Assembly (NCBI GenBank): GCA_021378525.1
Contig: JAACJW010000003.1
Span: forward strand, 1-61,182
Source of the DNA: Ureaplasma sp. Hg2
GTDB lineage: Bacteria > Bacillota_I > Bacilli_A > Mycoplasmatales > Mycoplasmoidaceae
Direction: 5' to 3'
DNA length: 61,182 bases
The translations under genes and the position numbers were made by a program. Below are positions 1 through 9,656 of this stretch, in pieces. Under the pieces are notes generated by a model. That model was given only the letters and a program-made list of their open reading frames with translations. It was not told where the DNA came from and did no database searches. The stretch's first letter is position 1, and every line of letters begins with the position of its first letter.

Positions 1-971
1 TAGTAGGAATTTCTGGAATTATTTTTGGGATTCAAAATCCAAGTTACAACCTAATAATAAATCCTCAAGGTAGTTTTAGCATTAACGGAGTTTTCGCCTC
101 CATACCGGCAATTTTATATGCTTTTGATGCTTTTTTATGTGTTGGAAATTTTGCTTCAGAGATGAAGCAGCCAAAGCGCGATGTTCCACTTACGCTAGTA
201 ATAGGAATGGTATTGTGTGCGGCGGCATATTTATTGATTAGCGTTTCACAAATATTATCAGCCCAAGGAAACGCTTATGAAGTAATGGATAAGGCAAGTC
301 ACGGTAGTGACATTGCCCAAACATTTGTGTCCGTCTTTATTATGATTGCAATCTTGGGTGTTATTAACGCATTAAGCGCAGGGGCTTTACGATCGTTCGA
401 ATCATTAATTGATGAACATCTAATTTATAAAAGTGAAGTATTAGCAGCGTGAGGTTCGCACGAGGGATTAAGAGCAGGTTTTATTCTCTCCTTCTTTATA
501 TACGGCTTCTGGGCACTGGTGTATTTGATTCCGTCCTGCATCGTTAATAACGATGCATTTGTTGATGGCATCAGTAATCTTCCGGCTTTATTCTTTTTTG
601 TGATTTATGGAACTGTCATTCTTGGTGGGATCATTAATCGGAAAACAAAAAAGGTGAAGGTTGATCATATTAAAGGTTTTATGTTTATTGCTCCAATTGC
701 AGTGCTAGGATGTTACTTTTCTTTCGTCTATCAATTGGGTTATGCTAACATTTATAATGTAATTGTTAACCCCCACGATGTATTGTCTTGAGGAATGTTC
801 GCCCATCCAAATGAATATAAGGTCGAACAATATCAAGGCGCGATTGTGTTTTATAGCATTCTAGCTGCTTTTATTGCAATCCCCATCATTAATGATTTAT
901 TGCTCAAGAGTCAAAGAGATGGTTCTGACCGGGAATGGTTCCGCGAAAACCGCGGTGACCTAATTATCTAG
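1..971 (+). CDS. Amino-acid permease, APC family (5' partial)
   Basis: This is the C-terminal part of a polytopic membrane transporter cut by the window edge; the frame is open from the first bases. Two in-frame TGA codons (450 and 789) are read as Trp, which joins ORF-track pieces 162..452 and 519..791, and the frame ends at TAG 969-971. The segment YAFDAFLCVGNFASEMKQP followed by RDVP resembles the loop after TM6 of APC-superfamily amino-acid transporters, and several hydrophobic helices follow. The soluble tail is short and charged. Substrate cannot be read from this portion. A hairpin terminator follows within 20 bases, so it is the last gene of its transcript. Confidence 0.8.
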
Positions 972-989
972 AAATGTAAATTTAAAAAA

Positions 990-1017
990 TAAAAAAGTGG
1001 TAAAACCACTTTTTTAT
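990..1017. terminator. Rho-independent terminator
   Basis: A stem AAAAAAGTGG / CCACTTTTTT with a loop TAAAA is followed by a T-rich stretch. It lies just after the permease stop and before the convergent small ORF, so it can serve both strands. Confidence 0.85.
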
Positions 1018-1022
1018 TGCGT

Positions 1023-1184
1023 TTATTGTCCTTTAACTAATGTTATTAAAACTTTTTGACCGCCCCAAATACTATTGTAACTAGTTACACTATGTAAAGT
1101 ATAGCCATTTGTAATAACATCATTGATCTTATCTTTCTTGATTTTTGATCATTTTACTTTAACTACTCTATATTCTTTTGCCAA
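1023..1184 (-). CDS. Small hypothetical protein (DUF4177-like), 53 aa
   Basis: This ORF is too short for the track. On the minus strand an AAGGAG Shine-Dalgarno precedes a TTG start by seven bases, and the reading frame runs 53 codons to TAA, with one TGA read as Trp. The sequence begins MAKEYRVVKVKW and ends with GGQKVLITLVKG. The pattern of a short beta strand, a helix-sized charged segment, then a Gly-rich turn and a final strand resembles the small DUF4177 proteins of Firmicutes, but that is a resemblance by eye only. Function is unknown. It is convergent with the permease. Confidence 0.6.
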
Positions 1185-1644
1185 AATAATTCTCCTTAAT
1201 TGATATAAATAATGTTAACACAATGATTGTTATTTTATGCATTAGTTAACATCGCGAATAGTAAATAGCTGAATATTATTCAAATGATTAAATTTTTGAT
1301 TATTTGGAAGCATGAGATAATTTTGTTTATATTTAAGTTGGGTAGTTTAACACAAGTTTTATATTCTATATTAAAAAAATTTAAGGGTTTAAAAACGAGC
1401 TAACAGGATATTATTAAAAACTTTATTCTACAGTAATAAATCCATTGCTGATCTACAATAAATTTTGTTAAAGTTAAATTTAGATATATTAATGACTATT
1501 ATAAACAATATTATGATAAAAATAATAAGAGATTAAATGCCACATATAGAGTTATATTGACTAACCAATTGTATACTTGAATTATAATATATTAATCAAA
1601 CAAAAGAAAAATTGGTTAACATAACCAATGAGAGGATTTAAATT
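1185..1644. other. Intergenic, 460 bases, AT-rich
   Basis: No convincing ORF was seen on either strand. The right end holds the promoter and inverted-repeat region of the next gene (see 1557-1629). The rest is A/T-rich sequence with no structure I can name. Confidence 0.6.
1557..1629 (+). promoter_or_regulatory. Promoter with three copies of TAACCAAT/ATTGGTTA
   Basis: A TATAAT box lies at 1583-1588, with TTGACT at 1557-1562 (20-base spacing, long). TAACCAAT occurs at 1562-1569 overlapping the -35 region. ATTGGTTA-ACA-TAACCAAT at 1611-1629 is a perfect inverted repeat just before the AGAGGA ribosome site of the next gene. The arrangement could be an operator pair or an RNA switch with alternative pairing. 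The repeats are read directly; the regulatory role is inference. Confidence 0.5.
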
Positions 1645-2514
1645 ATGAACATTAATTTAACAATAAGCGCTTTAGATGGAACCTTACTTCATGCTAATGA
1701 AGAGAGAAAATCTATGAACACTAGAGTGATTAAAAAAATAAATTATTTAGCAACCAAAGATGTTAAATTTTCAATTGCTTCAGGGCGTCACCATTTAGAC
1801 ATTGCCAACATTGCAAAACACTTTGGTTTAAAAAACATCAATTATTACATTGGTTGCAACGGCAGTATCATCTATGATGCTAAATCAAAAGAAATTATTA
1901 AAGCTCATTATTTAGATCAAAACAATTTTAAGAAAGCTATTAATGTATCAAATTTCTTAGAACATATTGACCTTAAATTTGCATTAGCAGCATATACCAA
2001 AACAACAGATTTATATATTATTAAAAATGAAAGTTTAGTTGCAAATGGCTATGATTATTATAAAAAAACAGAATCAGAATTTACGGATTATAATTATATA
2101 GAAGTAGATAGTATTCCAAGTGAAGCTCAAATTTGTGAATTTAAAATTATAATTGACCCAGAAAATACTTTAACAATTTATGATGTGTATCATAAAATTG
2201 AAAATGCTTTTATTGATTGTTCGATGATTATAACCGGAAAACATTCTATTGTTATTTTAGATAAGGAAATTAATAAAGGATCCGCAATTGAAGATTTAAA
2301 CAAAATATTGGGGAACGAACTTACCACTCTATCAATCGGAGATTCAATTAATGACATTGCGATGTTCAAAGTAACAAAATATAGCGCTACTTGATCAAAA
2401 TGTGATCCTAAAGTTACTAAAAAAGCAACTCATGTAGTAGAGGGCGAACCTAAAAAATGAGTGAACGAAGCTTTGGATTTCTTTTTTGAGATTCCTTCAA
2501 ATTTTAATAAATAA
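1645..2514 (+). CDS. HAD-superfamily (Cof-like) protein lacking the nucleophile Asp
   Basis: Cof-type HAD hydrolases dephosphorylate sugar phosphates, flavin or pyridoxal phosphates. This 289-aa protein has the family length and layout: motif II SIASGR, motif III NKGSAI and motif IV LSIGDSINDIAMF. Motif I, normally DxDGT, reads ALDGTLL, so the first Asp, which forms the phospho-aspartate, is Ala (codon GCT). Two TGA codons (2392 and 2458) are Trp, extending the track ORF to TAA 2512-2514. Start is ATG 1645 behind AGAGGA. The protein is probably not a standard phosphatase; a binding or regulatory role, or an inactive relic, is possible. Confidence 0.8.
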
Positions 2515-2732
2515 GCCAAAAATTTACTACCTATTTTAATGTTATTAATGATTATAAAAATAAACCAAAAAGTGTAAGAAGCATTTTGGTTTATTTTTAT
2601 TTCTATATTTGTAAGCACCATTTATAACTGCTGAGTTTTGAAGGAATATAATTTAGATGCATTAATTTTATAAAGAAAAAGAAATTTCAATGAAAATTAG
2701 ATAAAGGTATTACTTGTAAGGAAATTTAAATA

Positions 2733-3449
2733 ATGGATAAACAAAAAATTATAGGTCACCGCGGTTATAGCGGCATCGCACCTGAAAACACTACAATGTC
2801 TTTTGAAATAGCCCATATGTTTAACTTCGACGGAGTTGAGATAGACGTCAATATGAGCAAGGACGGCGAATTAATTGTTATTCACGATGAAACACTAAAT
2901 CGTACTTGCGACGGAGTGAATGGGTTCATTAAGGATCTAACCCTAAAAGAAATTAAGAAAGCTAATGCAAGCGCTAAGTTTTATCCACCATCACCAGCTC
3001 AAAGCATTTTAACACTAAAGGAATTTTTAGATCAATTTTCTAATAAATTTGATTTCATTAATATAGAAATTAAAACTAATAAAATTGGATATCCCGGGAT
3101 AGAAGAAAAAATTGTCAATACTCTAAAAAACTACGAAAATAACCAAGCTCATTATTTACTTTCATCATTCAATTACCAATCTTTGGTTAAAGTTAATAAT
3201 TTGAATCCAAATTTAGATTTAGGTTTCTTATGATGTAAAATTTCTGAATTCAGAAAAATCGACAAGCAAGCACTAAAACAAACTTGTAAATATCTTCACC
3301 CTTGAACTGTGTTATATGATAAATATAAAGATGAATATGATAAATTAGATATGCCTTATGTACTATGAACCATAGCTTCTAAAAAAAGTTATCAAAAATA
3401 CGCAAATGATCGAAAGGTCAAATTCCAAATTTGTAATTATAAATTTTAA
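2733..3449 (+). CDS. Glycerophosphodiester phosphodiesterase (GDPD family)
   Basis: It would hydrolyse glycerophosphodiesters to sn-glycerol-3-phosphate and an alcohol, and in mollicutes this links phospholipid scavenging to glycerol metabolism. The N-terminus carries GHRGYSGIAPENT, then EIDVNMSKDGELIVIHDETL, the HR...PEN...E.D...H.D metal and catalytic signature of the TIM-barrel GDPD family. The length of 238 aa is normal for the cytoplasmic form; no signal peptide is seen. TGA codons at 3231 and further downstream are Trp, and the stop is TAA 3447-3449. A ribosome site (AAGGAA) precedes ATG 2733. The gene stands alone, with a strong hairpin downstream. Confidence 0.88.
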
Positions 3450-3610
3450 TTGTGTTAATAGTGATTTAGAGTAGACACCCATTCTATTTGCTAGGGGTAA
3501 CTAAGTTTACTATTTAACATTAAATGAAAATACAATATTATAAAATATTAGAGATTGTAAATTCTTATAATACAGAAGCATTGGGGCCTATTGAAAAGTA
3601 GTAAAATAAT

Positions 3611-3660
3611 AATCGAACAAAAATAGGCCTTCTAATGAGGCGCTATTTTTGTTTGATTAT
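3611..3660. terminator. Long bidirectional hairpin
   Basis: Near-perfect stem AATCGAACAAAAATAG...CTATTTTTGTTTGATT with an inner GCCT/AGGC stem. It sits between the GDPD gene and the convergent manA and can end both transcripts. Confidence 0.75.
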
Positions 3661-3694
3661 TATAGCTATGATTTAAATTGTGTCTAACCTTAAA

Positions 3695-4624
3695 TTAAAG
3701 CGTTTCATAACTAATTAGTAACGTTGCCTTGCCTTCGATAGTTACATTTGAATCATCGGGGAAAGCAATTAAATTATCACCTTTTTTAATGTCTTCGCCG
3801 TTGAATTTGCCCTTGCCATCAATAATGGTTACTTGTAATCATTTAGCACGTTCAAAACTATAAGTATGTTTATTGCCTTCGTTCGATAGATGAAATAATT
3901 TGAATAAGTCGTTATCAACTAAATAATTATTATGTCCATTAGCTTTCTCTTGGGCATGTTCTTGGTCTAAATATGTGATGCAATCAATTGATTGATCAAT
4001 ATGTAATTCACGATGATGTCCGTCTTTGTCTGTTCGGTCATAATCATACAAACGGTATGTTGTATCAGAAGATTGCTGAAGTTCATAAACCATTGTACCT
4101 TTTGTTATGGCATGGACAGTTCCCGCTGGCACGTAAATGAAATCACCTTTTTTAATCTTTTTATATTTTAATAGTGTTTTTCATTCTTTGTTTTTAATTA
4201 AAGAAGATAGCTCGTTCTTATCTCTGGCATTATGGCAATAAACTAACTGAGCATCCTTGGGACAATCAAGAATATATCAACATTCATTCTTGGCCTTTAT
4301 GTCAGGTTTATATTCCTGCGCCTTATCAGGATGGACTTGAACACTCAAATTATCATTAGCATCAATTATTTTACATAATAACGGATATTTACGATTTTTA
4401 GCATTATGAAACAAATCGCTATGGTTTTCTCATAACCATAATAAATCCTTACCTTTGAATTCACCGCTTATAATTTCTGAACTCATTTTTGGATAGGCGC
4501 TTATTGCCCAAGCTTCACCAATATTTTTACTATTTTTAAGATCATAATTAAACTCTTTAATCTTTGTTCCTCCCCAAATTACGGGTTTTAAAAATGGTTT
4601 AAGAAATATAATTTTTTCAGACAT
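3695..4624 (-). CDS. manA: Mannose-6-phosphate isomerase, class I
   Basis: It interconverts mannose-6-P and fructose-6-P. The 309-aa protein matches the short Firmicute form (about 315 aa). It opens with FLKPFLKPVIWGG, has the zinc-binding segment SVQVHPD, KNECWYIL and the cupin signature FIYVPAGTVHAI, and ends in a beta-rich domain. TGA codons at several points are Trp, so track pieces 3839..4132 and 4430..4624 are one gene, ending at TAA 3697-3695. CAAGGAG lies before ATG 4624. No operon partner is present. A fungal-type long insertion is absent. Confidence 0.9.
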
Positions 4625-5042
4625 ACTATTCTCCTTGTGTACAAATTTTAAAGTACATTAATATTAAAATAATACCAAAATAACTCATAAAATAATGTAG
4701 ATTCATTAATTTTTTATAGTAATTTTTCATAATGTTGCTCTTGGGAACATAATTTTAGGAATATTATTAGACGTTAAAACATTATCTAGTGTCTGTTTTT
4801 GAAAAAATGTCCATATAGTTCTATATTTTTTATATAAATTAACCGCCTATATTTTGAAAATCTATTATTAAGAGATGTAAATAGTTAGATGGTGAGTAAA
4901 TTTGGCTAGTTTTACGGGCTAAAGAAGGCTAACACACTTTTATAAAATATAATATGATGTAGGCATACTATTAATCAAAGTCCGCTTAGATATATAGTAA
5001 AAAAACGCCTTCTAAAGGCGTTTTTTTAGATTATTATAGTTA
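4625..5042. other. Intergenic, 418 bases, with terminator
   Basis: AT-rich region upstream of manA. It contains the hairpin at 4999-5027 and no ORF with a plausible start and ribosome site on either strand. Confidence 0.6.
4999..5027. terminator. Rho-independent terminator
   Basis: AAAAAAACGCC-TTCTAAA-GGCGTTTTTTT. It lies 3' of the minus-strand dehydrogenase and is symmetric, with U-tracts for either direction. Confidence 0.9.
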
Positions 5043-5765
5043 TTAACCTTGTTTAGTGTCAGTTATAACAACCTCTCGTAAACTAACGTGTTGTGGTAAT
5101 TCATAAATATGTTTGATGGTTTTAGCAACATCAAGAGCGGTTATTCGATTAGCTCCAGATGATTCTTGTCATTGCTTATAATCATCAATTAATTTTAGAT
5201 TTGTTGTATGACCCAATAGTTCGGTTGTAACAGCACCTGGGCATAAATTCGTAAATCGAACATTTTGATGCGCCGTTTCTAGGCGTGTTGCATCCGTTAA
5301 AGCGGTTACGCCGAATTTAGTAGCGCAATATGCAGCGTGTTCTGCCACGGGTTTTAATCCTGCGATAGAAGATACATTAATAATTGTTCCGCTATTTCTT
5401 TTCTTCATATCGTCTAACACGATTCGCATTCCGTTCATTACTCCAATTAAATTTACATTTACCATTGTTTGTCATTCTTTTGGATCTTGTTCACATATTT
5501 CGCCCAATAGCATAACGCCTGCGTTATTCACCATTAAATCTGTTTTTCCATATTTTTTTTCAGCTTCATAAACAGCTCTTGAAAATGATGTATAATCACT
5601 TACATCAACTTTACGACACATCGTATTCTTTAAATTTAATTCTTCCATTTTTTCTAATCTTCTTGCTAACATTAGAACGGGATATCCGTCTTTTGAAAAT
5701 AATTTAGCCGCTTCTAATCCAAACCCACTGCTAGCACCAGTAATTACTATTAATTTTTTATTCAT
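5043..5765 (-). CDS. Short-chain dehydrogenase/reductase, NADP-type
   Basis: A classical SDR, 240 aa. TGASSGFG near residue 10 is the nucleotide-binding TGxxxGxG loop, ARR after the second strand favours NADP(H), NNAG is present, and the catalytic set is SSIAG followed by YCATK. The tail REVVITDT resembles the YdfG/serine-3-dehydrogenase subgroup of 3-hydroxy acid dehydrogenases, so the substrate could be a hydroxy acid, but this is uncertain. Two TGA codons (one between the two track ORFs) are Trp. RBS AAGGAG precedes ATG 5765. It is divergent from the next gene. Confidence 0.88.
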
Positions 5766-5844
5766 ATATTCTCCTTATTAATACTTAATATGATTAATTA
5801 TACCATTTCTATATTATAATATAGAGATACAATAGGAGGCACTT

Positions 5845-6177
5845 ATGAGCCAACAATCAGAAACCGTTCCCGAATCCACGAAGGATGAACCTTACTCGAA
5901 TAGCAACGGAAATTTAATAACATATAAATTAATTAAGAAATGATGTTTAGATAATAAGGACAACAAAGCTTTAAAACAGATTAAATACGGGTTATCCCAC
6001 AATGATGGAACTTTTGCAAAACAACAATTAAGTTTGATTCAACTAGAGCAAAAATTTATTAATCTTTTAGACGAAGCATTTAGAGATAGATGTTTAAACA
6101 TAGAAGATGTAAATAAATATTTTTCTAAAATGAATAATCGTGAAAGTAAGAAAAAATGATTATTAAGTAATTTTTAA
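5845..6177 (+). CDS. Hypothetical protein, 110 aa
   Basis: Missed by the ORF track because TGA interrupts it in the standard code. ATG 5845 follows a strong TAGGAGG site, and the frame runs to TAA 6175-6177 with Trp at two TGA codons. The N-terminal 30 residues are polar (Ser, Glu, Asn, Thr). The rest is helix-forming and basic, with LKQIKYGLSHNDGTFAKQQL and a tail rich in Lys. No transmembrane segment and no motif I recognise. A TATAAT element lies about 28 bases upstream. The ribosome site and codon pattern make it likely real; function unknown. Confidence 0.65.
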
Positions 6178-6358
6178 ATAAATTATAGTCAAATAAAATT
6201 AATGTTAAAGTCAGTGCCATTAATTCTTTTTAAGGTGAGTTGAGTTTAATAATAAAAATAACATGAATTAAATATAACTTAAAATTAAATATTTTTATTG
6301 GATATTATCTAGCGATAAACAAGAGAGTTAATTCAAATTAAAATAACTAATGAATGAA

Positions 6359-6365
6359 GGGGGGG
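6359..6365 (+). promoter_or_regulatory. Seven-G tract forming the Shine-Dalgarno
   Basis: The sequence GAAGGGGGGGAATT precedes ATG 6370, so the ribosome site is a homopolymeric run of seven G, which stands out in this AT-rich genome. Slippage here would change spacing between the site and the start. Confidence 0.5.
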
Positions 6366-6369
6366 AATT

Positions 6370-6921
6370 ATGGAAAAGGAAATTTATATTATCAATGAAA
6401 AAAATGGTCAAGAGGCAATTTCTGAAGAAAATATTTACGATGTTTCTAAATTGAACATAAACTCATTGTTACTTCATTCGCTAGGTTTTGATGAAAAAAA
6501 TCAATGTCTTCAAATGCATAGCAAGGAAACATACATTATTTCTATTATCAGTCAATTCAACCGCATTAAATCGAAATTAGCTAATAACGAACAATCGTTT
6601 TTGATTGCAGCATCATTAGGTGAATGTGGCAATGCGTTTTTAAATAAAAATATTATTAAGGCTTTGTACGAATTATATGCAGTTAATAATAATAATTTAG
6701 CAAGTGCCCAATCTTTGTGCACTTTTTATGGTTGTTATTCTTCTCTTAATAAAATTAGTAATAATAGTGATTTTATTAATTTAATTAAAAATCAAGTTGA
6801 TCACAAAAATTTAAAAATAAATTTTACATTCGCAAGTAGTTCTTCTAGCGAAAACAAGGTTAAAGAAATAGCGGAAAATTTCTTAATAAATTTCTTTGAT
6901 AAGGAAATTGACAATGAGTAA
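6370..6921 (+). CDS. Hypothetical protein, 183 aa
   Basis: No family recognised. It has no signal peptide or membrane helix. The region around residues 70-110 is Asn-rich (NNEQSF, VNNNNLASAQ) and the C-terminal third is a Lys/Glu helix. SSSSSEN near residue 155 may be a linker. The start at ATG 6370 is fixed by the G-rich ribosome site; the stop TAA overlaps the next start (ATGAGTAA), so translation is likely coupled to the following gene. Together with that gene and the sugar kinase it forms an apparent operon, so a role in sugar use or its control is possible but is only context inference. Confidence 0.6.
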   Translation: MEKEIYIINEKNGQEAISEENIYDVSKLNINSLLLHSLGFDEKNQCLQMHSKETYIISIISQFNRIKSKLANNEQSFLIAASLGECGNAFLNKNIIKALYELYAVNNNNLASAQSLCTFYGCYSSLNKISNNSDFINLIKNQVDHKNLKINFTFASSSSSENKVKEIAENFLINFFDKEIDNE

Positions 6922-7645
6922 AAAAGTTATTCTTATTAAACAACAAAATGCAAAAGACACACGGCACGAAATAATTCGAAATGATGGGTTAGTGGATTTA
7001 TTACTAATAGCGGATCTAGATACTTATAATGATTCTATAATGATTAAAATATTTACACTTATAAATTATTTGAATAATCTTAAAAAATGATATTTAATAT
7101 GAGATTTAGATCCAACATATATTGCTTTCTTTTGTGAACCTTACTATATGTTTTTGTGTAATGATTATAATTTAATTAAATTTATTTCTTTCCTTGTTAT
7201 TAAAGAGGAAGCGGAAATAGATCGCTTATTAGGCATTATGAATAAATATTATTGCTGTTATGAAACTTTTAACCCGTGAGTTTACAATGAGTACTTTAAA
7301 CAATTGGCAAACAACCGTAATATTATTATTTCTATCTTTTGGTTTTATAGTGAACGCGATGATATAACTAATTCGATAACTAATTTTTCTAAGTTTAATT
7401 TAGAGAATAGTTCAATTGTAACGAATGAACGTTTTCAGTCAATAAAGGCTGAATTAAGGAATTATCGTTATACAATTGAAAAGGCTATTAATAGATTAAA
7501 CAAAGTAATTGAAACAAACATTGGATGAAACGGGAAATATGATTTAATTCCAATTGAAAATAATGTTACATTAAAAAACATAGAGCATTTCGACGATTCT
7601 ATTAGTCAAAGATCAAACTTAAAATTAGATAAAAATAAATCATAA
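6914..7645 (+). CDS. Hypothetical protein, 243 aa
   Basis: ATG 6914 lies inside the end of the previous gene, and the in-frame TGA codons (7088, 7106 region, 7526) are Trp, merging track ORFs 6896..7090 and 7304..7528 to TAA 7643-7645. The protein is rich in Tyr, Phe and Asn, with LLLIADLDTYNDS near residue 37 and an aromatic mid-section (YYMFLCNDYNLIKF, ISIFWFYSERDD). The C-terminal part is helical and charged. No motif or membrane topology stands out. AAGGAG at its end serves the ROK kinase. Function unknown. Confidence 0.6.
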
Positions 7646-7655
7646 GGAGAAAAAT

Positions 7656-8594
7656 ATGAATATATTAGCTTTAGACTTAGGTGGGACATCTTGTAAATTA
7701 GCAATAATAAATGAAAACAAGAATATCGTAAAACGATTTAAACCCATTAAAACAATTTTGGGAATGGATTTAAAATGATTATTTGATGAATTAGATAAAA
7801 CGGTCAATCAAAATGATTACGATTGTATTGGTTTATCCACCCCTGGGTTTATTGACCATGAAAAATCAATAGTTAAATTATCTGGTAATTTAAACTATTT
7901 TAATTTCGATATCAAAGCAAATGCTAAAAATTATACTGAAAAGAAAATTTTTGTTCTTAACGATGCTAACGCTGCTACGTTGGGGGAAGCGTGACTTACG
8001 AAAGAAAACATTAATTCGTGTATTTTTTATACAATCGGAACTGGGATTGGTGGTGGTTTAGTCATCAACGGAAAATTAGTTTTCGGTTCAGAAGGATTTG
8101 CTGGCGAGTTTGGACACGGTGGAAACTTTAGCGATAAATTTAAATGTAGTTGTGGTGAAATCGGTTGCATTGAGCCATTGGCTTCAGCCCAAGGGCTTAG
8201 AAAACTTTTGATTATTAAAGCAAAGGAAAACCCCCAAAGTGAGTTGGCTAAAATAATTAGAGCGCACCGTGATAATTTTGATGTTCAAAACGTCAAGGGT
8301 TTATTAGATAAAAAAGATTCGTTGGTAACAAGCGTTTTTGAAGTATCGATGGACGCACTCTCGGCTCACATTAGCACAATGATATATGCGGTCAATCCTC
8401 AATTGGTTATTATTGGTGGCGGGATAAGTCAATGTGGCCAACCGCTTATTGATATTATAGTTAAAGGGGTGAAAAAGTATTCATCTGAGATGATGACTAA
8501 AAACACACAATTCATGAAGGCTAAATTAGGGAATGACGCCGGTATTTTCGGTGCTGCGAAATGAGTTATAGATAATAAGGGATGTACTAAATAA
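7656..8594 (+). CDS. ROK-family sugar kinase (glucokinase-like)
   Basis: Phosphorylates a free sugar with ATP, most often glucose, or an amino sugar in this family. The 312-aa protein shows the phosphate loop LALDLGGTSCKLAI, STPGFID, VLNDANAATLGEAW with the catalytic Asp, TIGTGIGGG, and GEFGHGG followed by the ROK zinc motif CSCGEIGC and IEPLAS. TGA codons, including those at 7778, 7992 and 8562, are Trp. Start ATG 7656 follows AAGGAG; the TAA overlaps the next ATG by one base. Glucokinase is most likely, but N-acetylmannosamine or fructokinase activity cannot be excluded. Confidence 0.88.
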
Positions 8595-9430
8595 TGAATA
8601 AAAAATTATTTGTATTTGATATTGATGGAACAATTTTAGATTGTAACGACCAAATATTACCTTCAACCTTTAAGATTGTTGAAAAACTACAAAAAGATGG
8701 CCATGTTGTAGCTCTAGCAACGGGGAGGCTACTTAAACAAACGCTTGAAATTGCAAAAGAATTAAAAATAAAAAAACATATTATTTGCCTTACTGGTGTT
8801 AATTATTATAATCTTGAAACAGAAAAATTAAATATCGAAGGAATAGTTTCAAAAGAAGTTATTGATGAAATGATTGATTTGGCACAAAACACAAAGCGTC
8901 AATTATATTTAAAAACACCATCGCGAGGTTACCGATTTTACTTTGGAAAGAATGTAATGACAGACATTAAAGATATTGATTTCTGATTGGGCGGCGCAAG
9001 CCGTAACCCTCGTTATTTAAATTGAGACGAGTACAAAACAAAGATTGATTATAATACTGTTTGTCAATGTTCGATCAAAGCTGAGAAAAAAATCATCAAT
9101 GAACACTACGCCAAACTTAAAAATAAGCTTGAAATAGATAAAAAATTAGCGCATATTCTTACCACCTCAAAAGTTTATCTTGAAGCTAATCCCTACGGAA
9201 TTTCAAAGTACTCAACCATTAGAAAAGTACAAAAAATGGAAAATATTAATGACGATGATGTTTATTGCTTTGGTGATTCAGGAAACGATATGGAAATGCT
9301 ATCATCGGTGGAACATGGTGTAGCTATGGGTAATGCTTTAAAAAAAGTTAAGGATGTTGCTAAATATGTAACAGATAGTAATAATGACGACGGTGTAAGC
9401 AACTTCATTTTAAGGAATATTTATTCATAA
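8594..9430 (+). CDS. Cof-type HAD phosphatase
   Basis: An intact member of the Cof/YbiV class, 278 aa. FVFDIDGTILD carries both motif I Asp residues, ALATGR is motif II, SKYSTIRK the motif III Lys region, and CFGDSGNDMEML motif IV, followed by the typical GVAMGNA tail. Likely a broad sugar-phosphate or cofactor phosphatase in the cytoplasm. It overlaps the ROK kinase by one base (TAATG), so the two are co-translated. TGA at 8984 and later points is Trp; the stop is TAA 9428-9430. Confidence 0.9.
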
Positions 9431-9498
9431 TAAAAATTGGATTTAATAACCATATAATATTTTAGATGCATTGTAATACCTATTTTATTTATATAGAA

Positions 9499-9534
9499 AC
9501 GCACGCAGCGCTCGCACGCACGTTTGTATGTACA
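9499..9534. repeat. GC-rich alternating purine-pyrimidine block
   Basis: ACGCACGCAGCGCTCGCACG followed by CACGT and TGTATGTACA is almost continuous Y-R alternation and the most GC-rich short stretch in this region. It lies about 125 bases upstream of the first surface lipoprotein gene. Confidence 0.5.
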
Positions 9535-9656
9535 ATAAATATTCTTAGTTAAACTATTTCAAATTTTAAAATAACTATAAAAAAAGAAAAAAAGTTTTAA
9601 TTTTTCCCTTTTTAAGAGTAGTATTATACATTATTCATAGAAAGAAGGTTATATAT

